Of a DNA stretch of 64,000 nucleotides, positions 35,014 to 43,641 are shown piece by piece. Source of the DNA: VMCP01 sp964408945 (GTDB lineage: Bacteria > Bacteroidota > Bacteroidia > NS11-12g > UBA955). The notes beneath the pieces were generated by a model. That model was not told the DNA's origin. It was given only the letters and a program-made list of their open reading frames with translations, and did no database searches. The DNA lies in contig CAYPBJ010000009.1 in the NCBI GenBank assembly GCA_964408945.1, forward strand, positions 11,886 through 75,885, given 5' to 3'. Numbering within the stretch: position 1 is the first letter of the stretch; each line of letters starts with the position of its first letter. A program made the position numbers and the translations under genes.

Positions 35014-35322
35014 ATGGTTAGTCAAAAGATAAGAATCAAATTAAAGTCTTTCGATCACACTTTGTTGGATAAATCAGCAGAGAAGATTGTAAAGGCGGTA
35101 CGCACAACTGGGGTCGTAGTAAGCGGTCCAGTGCCTCTACCAACACGCAAAAAGATTTACACAGTTTTGCGTTCACCACACGTAAACAAGAAAGCGCGTG
35201 AGCAGTTCCAATATTGCACATACCAGCGTTTGATTGACATTTTTAATGGTTCAACAAAAACCGTAGATGCCTTGATGAAGATAGAACTTCCAAGTGGTGT
35301 TGAGGTTGAAATAAAATTATAA
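35014..35322 (+). CDS. rpsJ: 30S ribosomal protein S10
   Basis: This 102-residue S10 has the typical KIRIKLKSFDHTLLD opening and the GPVPLPT loop near residue 40. In other bacteria S10 also joins the NusB/NusG antitermination complex, which is relevant because an rRNA operon starts in this window. It opens the S10 segment after a 26-nt gap from fusA. Confidence 0.98.
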   Translation: MVSQKIRIKLKSFDHTLLDKSAEKIVKAVRTTGVVVSGPVPLPTRKKIYTVLRSPHVNKKAREQFQYCTYQRLIDIFNGSTKTVDALMKIELPSGVEVEIKL

Positions 35323-35327
35323 GAGTC

Positions 35328-35945
35328 ATGAACGGATTGATTGGTAAAAAATTGGGCATGACCAGCATCTTTGATGCTAATGGCAAGAGAGTTGCATGTA
35401 CTGTAATTCAAGCTGGTCCTTGTGTTGTTACTCAAGTAAAAAACGATAGCAATGATGGCTATAACGCTGTGCAAATTGCTTTTGGAGATAAGAAACAGCG
35501 CAAAGTTAATTCTGCTGAAAAAGGTCACTTTTCTAAAGCAAATACTGAAGCTAAAACTGAAGTTGTAGAAATCAGAGATTGGTCTGGAGAAGTACAATTG
35601 GGTACAGTAATAGATGCAAGCCTTTTTGAAGAAGGTGAATTTGTTGATATCGTTGGTACATCAAAAGGTAAAGGTTTTCAAGGGGTTGTAAAGCGTCACG
35701 GCTTTTCGGGTGTGGGTGAATCTACACACGGTCAACACAACCGTTTGCGTGCTCCTGGATCAATTGGAGCTTGTTCTTTCCCTGCACGTGTATTCAAAGG
35801 TACCCGTATGGCTGGTAGAACAGGTGGTTCTAGAGTTAAATCTCAGAACTTAGCTATTTTGAAAGTAGACACTGAGAAGAATTTGGTAGTGGTTAAGGGT
35901 TCTATCCCTGGTCACAATGGTTCAACCGTATTAATTGAGAAGTAA
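35328..35945 (+). CDS. rplC: 50S ribosomal protein L3
   Basis: This 205-residue L3 has GLIGKKLGMTSIF at the start, the central GKGFQGVVKRHGFSG loop and the HGQHNRLRAPGSIGAC segment; the extended loop reaches the peptidyl transferase centre. It is one of the early assembly proteins of the 50S subunit. It lies 5 nt after rpsJ and 3 nt before rplD. Confidence 0.98.
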   Translation: MNGLIGKKLGMTSIFDANGKRVACTVIQAGPCVVTQVKNDSNDGYNAVQIAFGDKKQRKVNSAEKGHFSKANTEAKTEVVEIRDWSGEVQLGTVIDASLFEEGEFVDIVGTSKGKGFQGVVKRHGFSGVGESTHGQHNRLRAPGSIGACSFPARVFKGTRMAGRTGGSRVKSQNLAILKVDTEKNLVVVKGSIPGHNGSTVLIEK

Positions 35946-35948
35946 GTC

Positions 35949-36569
35949 ATGGAACTGAAGGTATTAAATAAACAAGGTGCAGAAACTGGTCGTACCGTTA
36001 CATTGTCAAAAGAAATATTTGCCATTGAGCCTAACGATCACGCCATCTATTTGGACGTAAAACAGTTCTTAGCTAACCAACGTCAAGGAACTCATAAGAC
36101 AAAAGATCGTACAGAGATTTCCCGTTCAACCCGTAAGATTTTCCGTCAAAAGGGTACCGGTGGTGCTCGTCACGGTTCATTGAAGAGTGGTATTTATGTA
36201 GGTGGTGCTCGTATACACGGTCCACGTCCTAGAGACTACAGCTTCAAATTAAATAAGAAATTAAAGCAATTAGCTCGTTTTTCAGCTTTGTCTTATAAAG
36301 CACAAGAACAAGCAATTTTGGTTGTTGAAGATTTCGATATGGCAACACCAAAAACATCAGAATTCAAATCATTGTTAGCGGCATTGAAAGTAAATGGTAG
36401 AAACTTATTTGTTACACCATCTTTGAATCGCAACGTGTATTTGTCTGGTCGCAATATACCTGGTAACACAGTGATGACTGCCGGGGATATCAATACTTAT
36501 GAAGTATTGAAGGCGAAGAATTTGATCATCACTGAAAGTGCAATCGCTAAAATTCAAGAGAACAATTAA
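35949..36569 (+). CDS. rplD: 50S ribosomal protein L4
   Basis: This 206-residue L4/L1e-family protein has the exit-tunnel loop KIFRQKGTGGARHGSLKSG near residues 60-80, the site where macrolide-resistance changes occur; the loop looks normal. In E. coli, L4 represses its own S10 operon; no leader structure for that is visible upstream of rpsJ here. Confidence 0.98.
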   Translation: MELKVLNKQGAETGRTVTLSKEIFAIEPNDHAIYLDVKQFLANQRQGTHKTKDRTEISRSTRKIFRQKGTGGARHGSLKSGIYVGGARIHGPRPRDYSFKLNKKLKQLARFSALSYKAQEQAILVVEDFDMATPKTSEFKSLLAALKVNGRNLFVTPSLNRNVYLSGRNIPGNTVMTAGDINTYEVLKAKNLIITESAIAKIQENN

Positions 36570-36571
36570 TC

Positions 36572-36856
36572 ATGATACTGAAAAAGCCATTGGTGACTGA
36601 AAAGTCTAGTTCTTTGATGGATAAGAAGGGCAAGTACGGTTTCGTAGTAGATCACACAGCTACTAAAGACGAAATCAAGAAAGCTATTGAAGATTTCTAT
36701 CAAGTAGAAGTAGCTTCAGTGAACACCATGATTCAACGGGGGAAAGCGCGCAGAAATCGCCGCACAGGCCAAATCTCCGGATATACTAACAAGTATAAAA
36801 AGGCCTTTGTTACATTAAAAGAAGGGTTTAACATTGATTTTTTTGAAAACATCTAA
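36572..36856 (+). CDS. rplW: 50S ribosomal protein L23
   Basis: This 94-residue L23 has the typical LKKPLVTEKSS start and a KARRNRRTGQISG loop. It sits at the peptide exit and is the docking site for trigger factor and SRP. The gene begins 2 nt after the rplD stop and ends 3 nt before rplB. Confidence 0.97.
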   Translation: MILKKPLVTEKSSSLMDKKGKYGFVVDHTATKDEIKKAIEDFYQVEVASVNTMIQRGKARRNRRTGQISGYTNKYKKAFVTLKEGFNIDFFENI

Positions 36857-36859
36857 GAA

Positions 36860-37696
36860 ATGGCAGTACGTAGATTAAAACCCATGACCCCCGGTACTCG
36901 TTTTCGCGTAGCTAATACGTTTGAAGAGATTACCGCTAGCAAGCCTGAAAAGTCTTTGTTAGCTCCTATTAAGAAATCGGGTGGTAGAAATAACCAGGGT
37001 AGAACAACCATGAAGTATATTGGTGGTGGACACAAACGTCGCTACCGTATGATTGACTTCAAAAGAAATAAACCAGGAATCGCTGGTGAAGTTTTAACAG
37101 TAGAATACGATCCTAATCGTTCAGCGTTTATTTGTTTAGTACAGTATTCTGACAACGAGAAGCGTTATATTATTGCTCCTTCTGGAATTAAAGTTGGACA
37201 AAAAATTGAGCAGGGTTCAGGAGTACCTCCTGAAGTAGGAAATGCTCTTCCTTTGATTGAAATGCCATTGGGTTCATTAATCCATAACATTGAAATGGCT
37301 CCAGGTCAAGGCGGACGAATCTGTCGTAGTGCTGGTTCTTATGCTCAATTGATGGCAAAAGAAGGTAAATATGTAGCTATCAAATTGCCTTCAGGCGAGA
37401 GTCGTTTGATCTTAGGTGCTTGTATGGCAACTATAGGTTCTGTTTCTAACAGCGAACACAGCCAAGAGGTTAAAGGTAAAGCAGGTCGCAGCAGATGGTT
37501 AGGAAGAAGACCACGTACACGTCCAGCAGCGATGAACCCTGTAGATCACCCCATGGGTGGTGGTGAGGGCCGTAATAAAGGAGGTCAACCACGTTCTAGA
37601 AACCTTATCTACTCACAAGGACAAAAGACACGTGCTCCTAAGAAAGGAACAAGCCGCTTAATTATTGAGCGCCGTAAATCTAAACGCAACAAATAA
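36860..37696 (+). CDS. rplB: 50S ribosomal protein L2
   Basis: This 278-residue L2 keeps both RNA-binding domains and the C-terminal NPVDHPMGGGEGRNKGG motif, whose His is close to the peptidyl transferase centre. It is among the most conserved 50S proteins and is required for subunit association. An 18-nt gap separates it from rpsS. Confidence 0.98.
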   Translation: MAVRRLKPMTPGTRFRVANTFEEITASKPEKSLLAPIKKSGGRNNQGRTTMKYIGGGHKRRYRMIDFKRNKPGIAGEVLTVEYDPNRSAFICLVQYSDNEKRYIIAPSGIKVGQKIEQGSGVPPEVGNALPLIEMPLGSLIHNIEMAPGQGGRICRSAGSYAQLMAKEGKYVAIKLPSGESRLILGACMATIGSVSNSEHSQEVKGKAGRSRWLGRRPRTRPAAMNPVDHPMGGGEGRNKGGQPRSRNLIYSQGQKTRAPKKGTSRLIIERRKSKRNK

Positions 37697-37714
37697 ACGA
37701 TAAGATAAGCGAAA

Positions 37715-37972
37715 ATGGCAAGATCGATAAAAAAAGGACCCTTCGTAGATATTAAGTTAATGAAGAAGGTCGAAGTACTGAACGAAACTAGCAAGAAGTC
37801 TGTTGTTAAGACCTGGTCACGTCGTTCAATGATAATTCCTGATTTCGTAGGACACACCTTCGCAGTTCATAACGGAAATAAATTTATTCCGGTTTATGTA
37901 ACTGAGAACATGGTTGGACACAAGTTAGGTGAGTTTGCACCAACCCGTACATACAAAGGACACGGTAAATAA
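37715..37972 (+). CDS. rpsS: 30S ribosomal protein S19
   Basis: This 85-residue S19 has MARSIKKGPFVD at the start and GHKLGEFAPTRTYKGH near the end. It is a few residues shorter at the C-terminus than the common 88-92 residue form. It binds 16S helix 42 with S13 in the 30S head. Eight nt separate it from rplV. Confidence 0.97.
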   Translation: MARSIKKGPFVDIKLMKKVEVLNETSKKSVVKTWSRRSMIIPDFVGHTFAVHNGNKFIPVYVTENMVGHKLGEFAPTRTYKGHGK

Positions 37973-37980
37973 TTAAAGTA

Positions 37981-38349
37981 ATGGAAGCCAGAGCAATATT
38001 AAGAAATTGTCCGTTGTCTCCCCGCAAGATGCGTCTTGTTGCTGACTTAGTAAGAGGTCAGCGAGTGGAGAAAGCATTGAGCATACTTCAATGGAACCAG
38101 AAGCCTACTTATGCGATATTTTTAACAAAATTGATCAAAAGTGGTATCGCAAACTGGGGCGTAGTAAATAACGACGCACGTATTGAAGACAGCGAATTGT
38201 ATGTAAAATCCATTAACGTAGATGGTGGTTTAGCAATGAAGCGTTTAAGAACAGCTCCGCAAGGAAGAGGTTACAGACAGAGAAAAAGAAGTAACCACGT
38301 TACCGTGATTATTGATAGTAAAATTAACAACACCCAAACCGAGGAATAA
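37981..38349 (+). CDS. rplV: 50S ribosomal protein L22
   Basis: This 122-residue L22 has the SPRKMRLVADLVRGQ helix and the beta-hairpin MKRLRTAPQGRGYRQRKRS that lines the exit tunnel. The C-terminal tail NNTQTEE is short and acidic. rpsC follows after 5 nt. Confidence 0.97.
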   Translation: MEARAILRNCPLSPRKMRLVADLVRGQRVEKALSILQWNQKPTYAIFLTKLIKSGIANWGVVNNDARIEDSELYVKSINVDGGLAMKRLRTAPQGRGYRQRKRSNHVTVIIDSKINNTQTEE

Positions 38350-38354
38350 TAAAA

Positions 38355-39104
38355 ATGGGACAGAAAGTAAACCCTATAGGATTACGTTTAGGAATTATCA
38401 GAGGCTGGGACTCTAGCTGGTATGGTGGTAATGACTACGGAGATAAACTCGTAGAAGATGAGAAAATCCGCAAATACTTGAAAGCGCGTATACCCAAAGG
38501 TGGTATTGCAAAAGTAGTAATTGAACGTACATTGAAGAGAATCACTTTGACCATTAATACTGCTCGTCCGGGTATTGTTATTGGTAAAGGTGGACAAGAG
38601 GTTGATGCAATCCGTGAGGAGATAAAGCGCATCACTGGTAAAGATGTTCAAATTAATATTCATGAAATTAAGCGCCCTGAATTGGATGCTGCGTTAGTAG
38701 GAGAAAATATAGCTCAACAAATTGAGAATCGTTTTTCTTACAAGCGTGCTATTAAGAATGCACTACAAGGTACAATGAAAATGGGTGCTGATGGAATTAA
38801 GATTCGTATCAGTGGTCGTTTGAATGGAGCTGAAATAGCGCGTTCAGAAATATACAAAGAAGGAAGAACACCATTACACACTTTGAGATCTAACATTGAT
38901 TACGCATTGGTGGAAGCTCAAACGGTTTATGGTAAGATTGGTATTAAAGTTTGGGTTTGTAAAGGGGAGATATACGGTAAAGTAGATTTATCTCCTTCTC
39001 AAGATACCGAACGTAAGTCTAACCCTCGCGGCAACGATCGCGGACACAACCGCGGTGGACGTGGTGGTAACGATCGTCAAGACCGTCGTCGCAGAAATAA
39101 CTAA
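38355..39104 (+). CDS. rpsC: 30S ribosomal protein S3 with Gly/Arg/Asn-rich tail
   Basis: This 249-residue S3 has a KH domain around VIGKGGQEVDAIREEI (residues about 75-92) and the C-terminal S3 domain ending near GKVDLSP. The last 35 residues are a low-complexity tail of Arg, Gly, Asn and Asp, longer than in E. coli. S3 forms part of the mRNA entry helicase with S4 and S5. Confidence 0.97.
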   Translation: MGQKVNPIGLRLGIIRGWDSSWYGGNDYGDKLVEDEKIRKYLKARIPKGGIAKVVIERTLKRITLTINTARPGIVIGKGGQEVDAIREEIKRITGKDVQINIHEIKRPELDAALVGENIAQQIENRFSYKRAIKNALQGTMKMGADGIKIRISGRLNGAEIARSEIYKEGRTPLHTLRSNIDYALVEAQTVYGKIGIKVWVCKGEIYGKVDLSPSQDTERKSNPRGNDRGHNRGGRGGNDRQDRRRRNN

Positions 39105-39116
39105 TAGTTAAAGAGT

Positions 39117-39542
39117 ATGTTAAGTCCAAGAAGAACAAAATATAGAAAACAGCAGAAAGGACGTGTTCGAGGTATTGCCGGAAGTGGTCACCGCATAGAG
39201 TTTGGAAGTTTTGGTTTGAAATGTATGGAGCCTAAATGGATCACTGCACGTCAAATTGAATCAGCTCGTATTGCTGTAACTCGTTATTTAAAGCGTGAGG
39301 GTCAAGTTTGGATTCGTATTTTTCCAGATAAGCCTATTACAAAGAAGCCAGCTGAGGTTCGTATGGGTAAAGGTAAAGGTGCTCCAGAATATTGGGTTGC
39401 ACGTGTTAAGCCTGGAACCATCATGTTCGAAGTAGGAGGAGTGCCATTAGATATTGCAAAAGAAGGAATGCGTTTAGCAGCTCAGAAATTGCCTGTGGCT
39501 TGTAAGTTTACTGTTCGTCCTGATTTTAACCCTGAGGATTAA
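39117..39542 (+). CDS. rplP: 50S ribosomal protein L16
   Basis: This 141-residue L16 opens MLSPRRTKYRKQQKGR and contains the GRMGKGKG-type motif (EVRMGKGKGAPEYWVARV), which contacts the A-site region of 23S rRNA. It lies 12 nt after rpsC and 2 nt before rpmC. Confidence 0.97.
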   Translation: MLSPRRTKYRKQQKGRVRGIAGSGHRIEFGSFGLKCMEPKWITARQIESARIAVTRYLKREGQVWIRIFPDKPITKKPAEVRMGKGKGAPEYWVARVKPGTIMFEVGGVPLDIAKEGMRLAAQKLPVACKFTVRPDFNPED

Positions 39543-39544
39543 TT

Positions 39545-39784
39545 ATGAAAAACGTAGAAATAAAGGGAATGTCCAACAAAGAGTTGGTTGAATTATACAG
39601 AGAGGAACGTAAGCGTTACCAAAAGATGCAGTTTCAGAATGCTGTATCTCCTATGGATCAACCACATAAATTAAAAGAGAGTCGCAGAGATATTGCACGT
39701 TTGTTGACCGAGTTAAATGCTCGTAGAACTGAAGCGCAATACCAAGCTTATCTCAGAAACAACGCAAATTCAATTGAAGACTAA
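39545..39784 (+). CDS. rpmC: 50S ribosomal protein L29
   Basis: This 79-residue L29 is a helical hairpin with the KESRRDIARLLTELNAR motif. The C-terminal dozen residues (YLRNNANSIED) extend past the common 63-70 residue form. The last base of its stop codon is the first base of the rpsQ ATG, so the two are probably translationally coupled. Confidence 0.95.
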   Translation: MKNVEIKGMSNKELVELYREERKRYQKMQFQNAVSPMDQPHKLKESRRDIARLLTELNARRTEAQYQAYLRNNANSIED

Positions 39785-40044
39785 TGGAAGCAACAAGAAA
39801 CGCCCGTAAAGAAATAATCGGAACAGTTACCAGTAGCAAGATGGATAAGACCATTATTGTAGCTATTGTACGTAGTGTTAAGCATCCGAAATACGGTAAA
39901 TATTTTAAGAAAACTAAGAAGTTTGCTGCGCATGATGAACGTAACGAGTGTGGTGAGAACGATATTGTTCGCATCATGGAAACTCGTCCTATGAGCAAAT
40001 CAAAGCGTTGGAGACTTGTTGAAATAGTAGAAAAAGCCAAATAA
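39784..40044 (+). CDS. rpsQ: 30S ribosomal protein S17
   Basis: This 86-residue S17 OB-fold protein has GTVTSSKMDKTIIVAI and the HDERNECGENDIVRIMETRP segment. It binds the 5' domain of 16S rRNA early in assembly. It overlaps rpmC by one base and precedes rplN by 2 nt. Confidence 0.97.
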   Translation: MEATRNARKEIIGTVTSSKMDKTIIVAIVRSVKHPKYGKYFKKTKKFAAHDERNECGENDIVRIMETRPMSKSKRWRLVEIVEKAK

Positions 40045-40046
40045 TT

Positions 40047-40415
40047 ATGATACAACAAGAAAGTAGATTAAAAGTGGCTGATAACAGCGGTGCCAAAGAG
40101 GTTTTGTGCATTCGTGTTTTAGGCGGAACCAAGCGCCGTTACGCTAGCGTTGGTGATAAGATTGTTGTCAGCGTTAAGCATGCTATGCCAGGTGGAAACG
40201 TAAAAAAAGGTAGCGTTTCTAAGGCTGTAGTAGTAAGAGTTAAAAAAGAGGTACGTAGACCCGATGGATCATACATCCGTTTTGATGAGAACAGCTGTGT
40301 ATTGCTAAACAATGCCGGCGAGCCTCGTGGAACGCGTATTTTTGGGCCTGTTGCGCGTGAATTGCGTGACAAGCAGTTTATGAAAATCGTTTCTTTAGCA
40401 CCTGAAGTATTATAA
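40047..40415 (+). CDS. rplN: 50S ribosomal protein L14
   Basis: This 122-residue L14 begins MIQQESRLKVADNSGAKE and holds the RPDGSYIRFDENSCVLLN and GTRIFGPVARELR motifs. It forms an intersubunit bridge and is the binding site of the silencing factor RsfS. Two-nt gaps on both sides. Confidence 0.98.
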   Translation: MIQQESRLKVADNSGAKEVLCIRVLGGTKRRYASVGDKIVVSVKHAMPGGNVKKGSVSKAVVVRVKKEVRRPDGSYIRFDENSCVLLNNAGEPRGTRIFGPVARELRDKQFMKIVSLAPEVL

Positions 40416-40417
40416 AA

Positions 40418-40741
40418 ATGTCAAATACAAAGAAATTACACGTAAAAAAGGGTGACACCGTGATGGTATTGTCAGGTGACGACAAGGGTAAAACCGGTCG
40501 TGTGTTGACTGTTTACCCAGACAAAACTCGTGCTTTAGTAGAAGGTATCAACATTGTTACAAAACATAGAAAACCAACTGCTCAAAACACTAGCGGATCA
40601 ATAGATAAGATTGAGGCTCCAGTGCACTTGTCTAATCTAATGGTCATGGTAGACGGAAAACCCACTCGTATAGGGCGTAAGCGCGATGAAAATGGTAAAT
40701 TGCAGCGCTTTTCCAAGAAGTCAGGAGAAATTATTAAATAA
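40418..40741 (+). CDS. rplX: 50S ribosomal protein L24
   Basis: This 107-residue L24 has the KOW motif KKGDTVMVLSGDDKGKTG (residues about 10-27) and the INIVTKHRKPT segment. It initiates 50S assembly at the 5' end of 23S rRNA. rplE follows 8 nt later. Confidence 0.97.
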   Translation: MSNTKKLHVKKGDTVMVLSGDDKGKTGRVLTVYPDKTRALVEGINIVTKHRKPTAQNTSGSIDKIEAPVHLSNLMVMVDGKPTRIGRKRDENGKLQRFSKKSGEIIK

Positions 40742-40749
40742 TTGGAGAG

Positions 40750-41301
40750 ATGAGCTATACACCTAGATTAAAAAAGAAGTACTCAGAAGAAGTTATTCCT
40801 GGAATGCAGGCTAAGTTCAACTACAGTAATAGCATGCAAGTGCCCAGAATCACTAAGGTTGTTTTGAACCAAGGTGTTGGTGCTGCAGTGAATGATAAGA
40901 AATTAGTTGATGCTGCAGTAGATGAAATGACTAAGATTACTGGTCAGAAGGCTTTAGCCACCTTTTCAAAGAAGGCGATTTCTAACTTTAAATTAAGAGA
41001 GAAAATGCCTATCGGTTGTAAAGTTACTTTGCGCCGTGAAAAGATGTATGATTTCTTAGATCGTTTGATTTCAGTTTCAATGCCTCGTATTCGTGATTTC
41101 CAAGGTTTAACCGTTAAAGGTTTTGATGGCCGTGGAAACTGGACTATGGGTATTACGGAGCAAATAATTTTCCCTGAAATTGACATTGATAAAGTTAACA
41201 GAATTTCTGGAATGGACATCACAGTAGTAACTAGTGCTGAAAATGACGAGCAAGGATTGGAACTTTTGAGATTAATGGGTTTCCCCTTCAAAAAAGATTA
41301 A
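40750..41301 (+). CDS. rplE: 50S ribosomal protein L5
   Basis: This 183-residue L5 includes the VPRITKVVLNQGVG strand, the GCKVTLRREKMYDFLDRL motif and the C-terminal GMDITVVTSA strand. It binds 5S rRNA and bridges to S13. rpsN starts 3 nt after its stop. Confidence 0.98.
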   Translation: MSYTPRLKKKYSEEVIPGMQAKFNYSNSMQVPRITKVVLNQGVGAAVNDKKLVDAAVDEMTKITGQKALATFSKKAISNFKLREKMPIGCKVTLRREKMYDFLDRLISVSMPRIRDFQGLTVKGFDGRGNWTMGITEQIIFPEIDIDKVNRISGMDITVVTSAENDEQGLELLRLMGFPFKKD

Positions 41302-41304
41302 AAA

Positions 41305-41574
41305 ATGGCAAAAGAGAGTATAAAAGCTAGACAGCGTAAACGTGAAGCAATGGTTGCTCATTACGCTGAGAAACGCGCTCAGTTGAAAGCTGAAGGTAAC
41401 TATGAAGAGTTGCAGAAGCTTCCAAGAAATGCATCACCAGTGCGTTTGCGCAACCGTTGTAAAATTACTGGTAAGCCACGTGGTTATATCCGTACTTTCG
41501 GGGTTTGTAGAAATCAATTCCGTCAGTTGGCAAGCGATGGTAAGATACCAGGTGTAACTAAGTCTAGTTGGTAA
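41305..41574 (+). CDS. rpsN: 30S ribosomal protein S14, zinc-free form
   Basis: This 89-residue S14 contains the RNRCKITGKPRGYIRTFG motif. The two CxxC zinc knuckles of the short (61-residue) form are absent, so this is the long zinc-independent type. It binds the 30S head between rplE and rpsH in the usual order. Confidence 0.97.
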   Translation: MAKESIKARQRKREAMVAHYAEKRAQLKAEGNYEELQKLPRNASPVRLRNRCKITGKPRGYIRTFGVCRNQFRQLASDGKIPGVTKSSW

Positions 41575-41586
41575 TAATTAAAGAAA

Positions 41587-41985
41587 ATGACTGATCCTAT
41601 AGCAGATTACTTAACCAGATTGCGTAACGCGATGAAAGCAAATCATCGCATCGTTGAAGTGCCAGCGAGCAATTTGAAGAAGGAAATTACCCGCGTATTA
41701 TACGAGAAAGGGTATATTTTGAAATACAAATTTGAGCCTACTGAAAATAAACAAGGGGTTATCAAAATTGCATTAAAATATGATGATCAAACCCGAAGAA
41801 GTGCTATCTCCTCGTTGAAGCGTGTGAGTACACCTGGTTTGAGAAAATATTCAAACCACACAGATTTACCTCGTGTAATGAACGGTTTGGGTATTGCCAT
41901 TTTAACTACCTCCAAAGGGGTAATGTCAGATAAAGAAGCTCGTCAATTAGGTATTGGTGGCGAGGTTTTATGTTTCGTATTATAA
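41587..41985 (+). CDS. rpsH: 30S ribosomal protein S8
   Basis: This 132-residue S8 starts MTDPIADYLTRLRNA and ends with the GIAILTTSKGVMSDKEAR and GGEVLCFVL motifs. In E. coli, S8 represses the spc operon by binding an rplE-region mRNA hairpin; I did not find a convincing copy here. An 18-nt gap precedes rplF. Confidence 0.98.
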   Translation: MTDPIADYLTRLRNAMKANHRIVEVPASNLKKEITRVLYEKGYILKYKFEPTENKQGVIKIALKYDDQTRRSAISSLKRVSTPGLRKYSNHTDLPRVMNGLGIAILTTSKGVMSDKEARQLGIGGEVLCFVL

Positions 41986-42003
41986 TAATAAAAAATTAAA
42001 TAA

Positions 42004-42558
42004 ATGTCACGCGTAGGAAAAGCCCCCATCACTCTGCCAAGTGGAGTTGATGTTAACTTTACCCCAGGTATGGTGAAGGTTAAAGGGCCAAAAGGAGAAC
42101 TGTCTCAGGAAATCGCAGCAAAATTTGAAATTGTTGTTGCCGATGGAGTGATGACTGTAAATCGCCCAAGCGACAGCAAGCAGGATAAGAGCCTTCATGG
42201 CTTGTATCGTTCCTTACTTAATAACATGGTTAAAGGAGTAAGTGAAGGTCATACTGTAACGCAAGAGTTGGTGGGTGTAGGTTACAAAGTTTCAAACCAA
42301 GGTAATTTGGTAGAGTTTGTAGTGGGTTACTCACACAAAATTTTGTTGCAAGTACCTTCAGAAATTACAGTTACTACTTTAACTGAAAAAGGTAAGAACC
42401 CAAGTATAACGATGGTTTGTACAGACAAACAGTTGCTGGGTCAAGTTGCCGCAAAAATTCGTTCATTCCGTAAGCCTGAGCCATACAAAGGAAAAGGTAT
42501 CAAGTTTAGCGGTGAAGTGTTACGTAAAAAAGCTGGTAAATCAGCATCTAAAAAGTAA
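42004..42558 (+). CDS. rplF: 50S ribosomal protein L6
   Basis: This 184-residue L6 shows its two related domains, with MSRVGKAPI at the start and the PEPYKGKGIKFSGEVLRKK motif near the C-terminus that binds the sarcin-ricin region. A Lys/Ser-rich tail follows. rplR starts 9 nt later. Confidence 0.98.
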   Translation: MSRVGKAPITLPSGVDVNFTPGMVKVKGPKGELSQEIAAKFEIVVADGVMTVNRPSDSKQDKSLHGLYRSLLNNMVKGVSEGHTVTQELVGVGYKVSNQGNLVEFVVGYSHKILLQVPSEITVTTLTEKGKNPSITMVCTDKQLLGQVAAKIRSFRKPEPYKGKGIKFSGEVLRKKAGKSASKK

Positions 42559-42567
42559 GGAAAATTC

Positions 42568-42924
42568 ATGGCTAAGACTAAAGTTTCAAGAAGAAATAAG
42601 ATTCGCGCTCGCATACGCGGCGTAGTTTCTGGAACTGCGCTACGCCCTCGTTTGAGCGTTTACCGCAGTAATAAAGATATCTATGCACAATTAATTGATG
42701 ACTCAAATGGAGTTACTCTTTTTTCTGCATCATCTCGTGCAAAAGATATTAATGAACTTAACGATACCAAAGTGGTGAAAGCTGGATTAGTAGGTAAGAA
42801 AATTGCTGAATTGGCACTAACAGCTGGTATTGATAAAGTAGTTTTTGATCGTGGTGGATATTTATATCACGGTCGTGTGAAAAGTTTGGCCGACGGAGCT
42901 CGCGAAGGAGGTCTTCAATTCTAA
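42568..42924 (+). CDS. rplR: 50S ribosomal protein L18
   Basis: This 118-residue L18 has the basic N-terminal tail and the RPRLSVYRSNKDIYAQLIDD and FDRGGYLYHGRVKSLADGAR motifs that bind 5S rRNA. It ends EGGLQF, typical for the family. An 11-nt gap precedes rpsE. Confidence 0.98.
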   Translation: MAKTKVSRRNKIRARIRGVVSGTALRPRLSVYRSNKDIYAQLIDDSNGVTLFSASSRAKDINELNDTKVVKAGLVGKKIAELALTAGIDKVVFDRGGYLYHGRVKSLADGAREGGLQF

Positions 42925-42935
42925 TAATAAAGAAA

Positions 42936-43457
42936 ATGTCAAGTTTAAGAAATACTCAACGCATTCGTCCCGGTGATATCACCTTGACCGAAAAAGTAGT
43001 ATCTATTAACCGTGTTGCTAAAGTAACTAAAGGTGGACGTACGTTCAGTTTTACAGCTTTGGTGGTTGTGGGAGATGGAAACGGTATTGTAGGACATGGT
43101 TTAGGTAAATCTGGTGAGGTTATAGACGCTATCAATAAAGGTATTGAAGACGCTAAAAAGAACCTGATCAAAGTTCCTGTAATCAATGGTACAGTACCTC
43201 ACGAACAAATTGGAAAATTTGGTGGAGGAAAGGTTTTGTTAAAGCCAGCTTCTCATGGTACAGGTGTAATTGCGGGTGGTGCTATGCGTGCCGTTCTTGA
43301 GAGTGCCGGTGTAACAGACGTTTTGGCTAAATCAAAAGGTTCTTCTAATCCACATAACGTTGTTAAAGCAACTTTTGATGCCTTAACAACAATGAGAGAT
43401 CCTTTTAGCATTGCTAAATTGAGAGGTATAAGTTTAAAGCAAGTGTTTAATGGTTAA
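42936..43457 (+). CDS. rpsE: 30S ribosomal protein S5
   Basis: This 173-residue S5 has its double-stranded-RNA-like N-terminal domain (VAKVTKGGRTFSFTALVVVG) and the GTGVIAGGAMRAVLESAG and SSNPHNVVKATFDAL motifs. It forms the mRNA entry site with S3 and S4. Its stop is 4 nt upstream of the chosen rpmD ATG. Confidence 0.98.
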   Translation: MSSLRNTQRIRPGDITLTEKVVSINRVAKVTKGGRTFSFTALVVVGDGNGIVGHGLGKSGEVIDAINKGIEDAKKNLIKVPVINGTVPHEQIGKFGGGKVLLKPASHGTGVIAGGAMRAVLESAGVTDVLAKSKGSSNPHNVVKATFDALTTMRDPFSIAKLRGISLKQVFNG

Positions 43458-43461
43458 AATT

Positions 43462-43641
43462 ATGGGAAAAGTTAAAATCACTCAGGTTAAAAGTGGTATC
43501 GGATACCCTAAGAATCAAAAAGCAACACTTAAAGCTTTAGGTTTGCGTAAAATGAATGCTTCTAGAGAGTTGGAGTTAAATCCTCAGCTTGAAGGAATGA
43601 TTCGTACTGTTCAACATTTATTAAAAATTGAAAACGCGTAA
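43462..43641 (+). CDS. rpmD: 50S ribosomal protein L30
   Basis: This 59-residue L30 starts MGKVKITQVKSGIG and includes QKATLKALGLRKMN, as in the family. I prefer the ATG at 43462; the ATG at 43450 would overlap rpsE and add four non-family residues. Its stop codon overlaps the rplO start by one base. Confidence 0.95.
   Translation: MGKVKITQVKSGIGYPKNQKATLKALGLRKMNASRELELNPQLEGMIRTVQHLLKIENA

Noticed and set aside
35157..35597. 146-residue antisense open frame across rpsJ and rplC
   Set aside because: Complementary to two unmistakable ribosomal protein genes, with Phe/Ser-rich composition typical of shadow frames.
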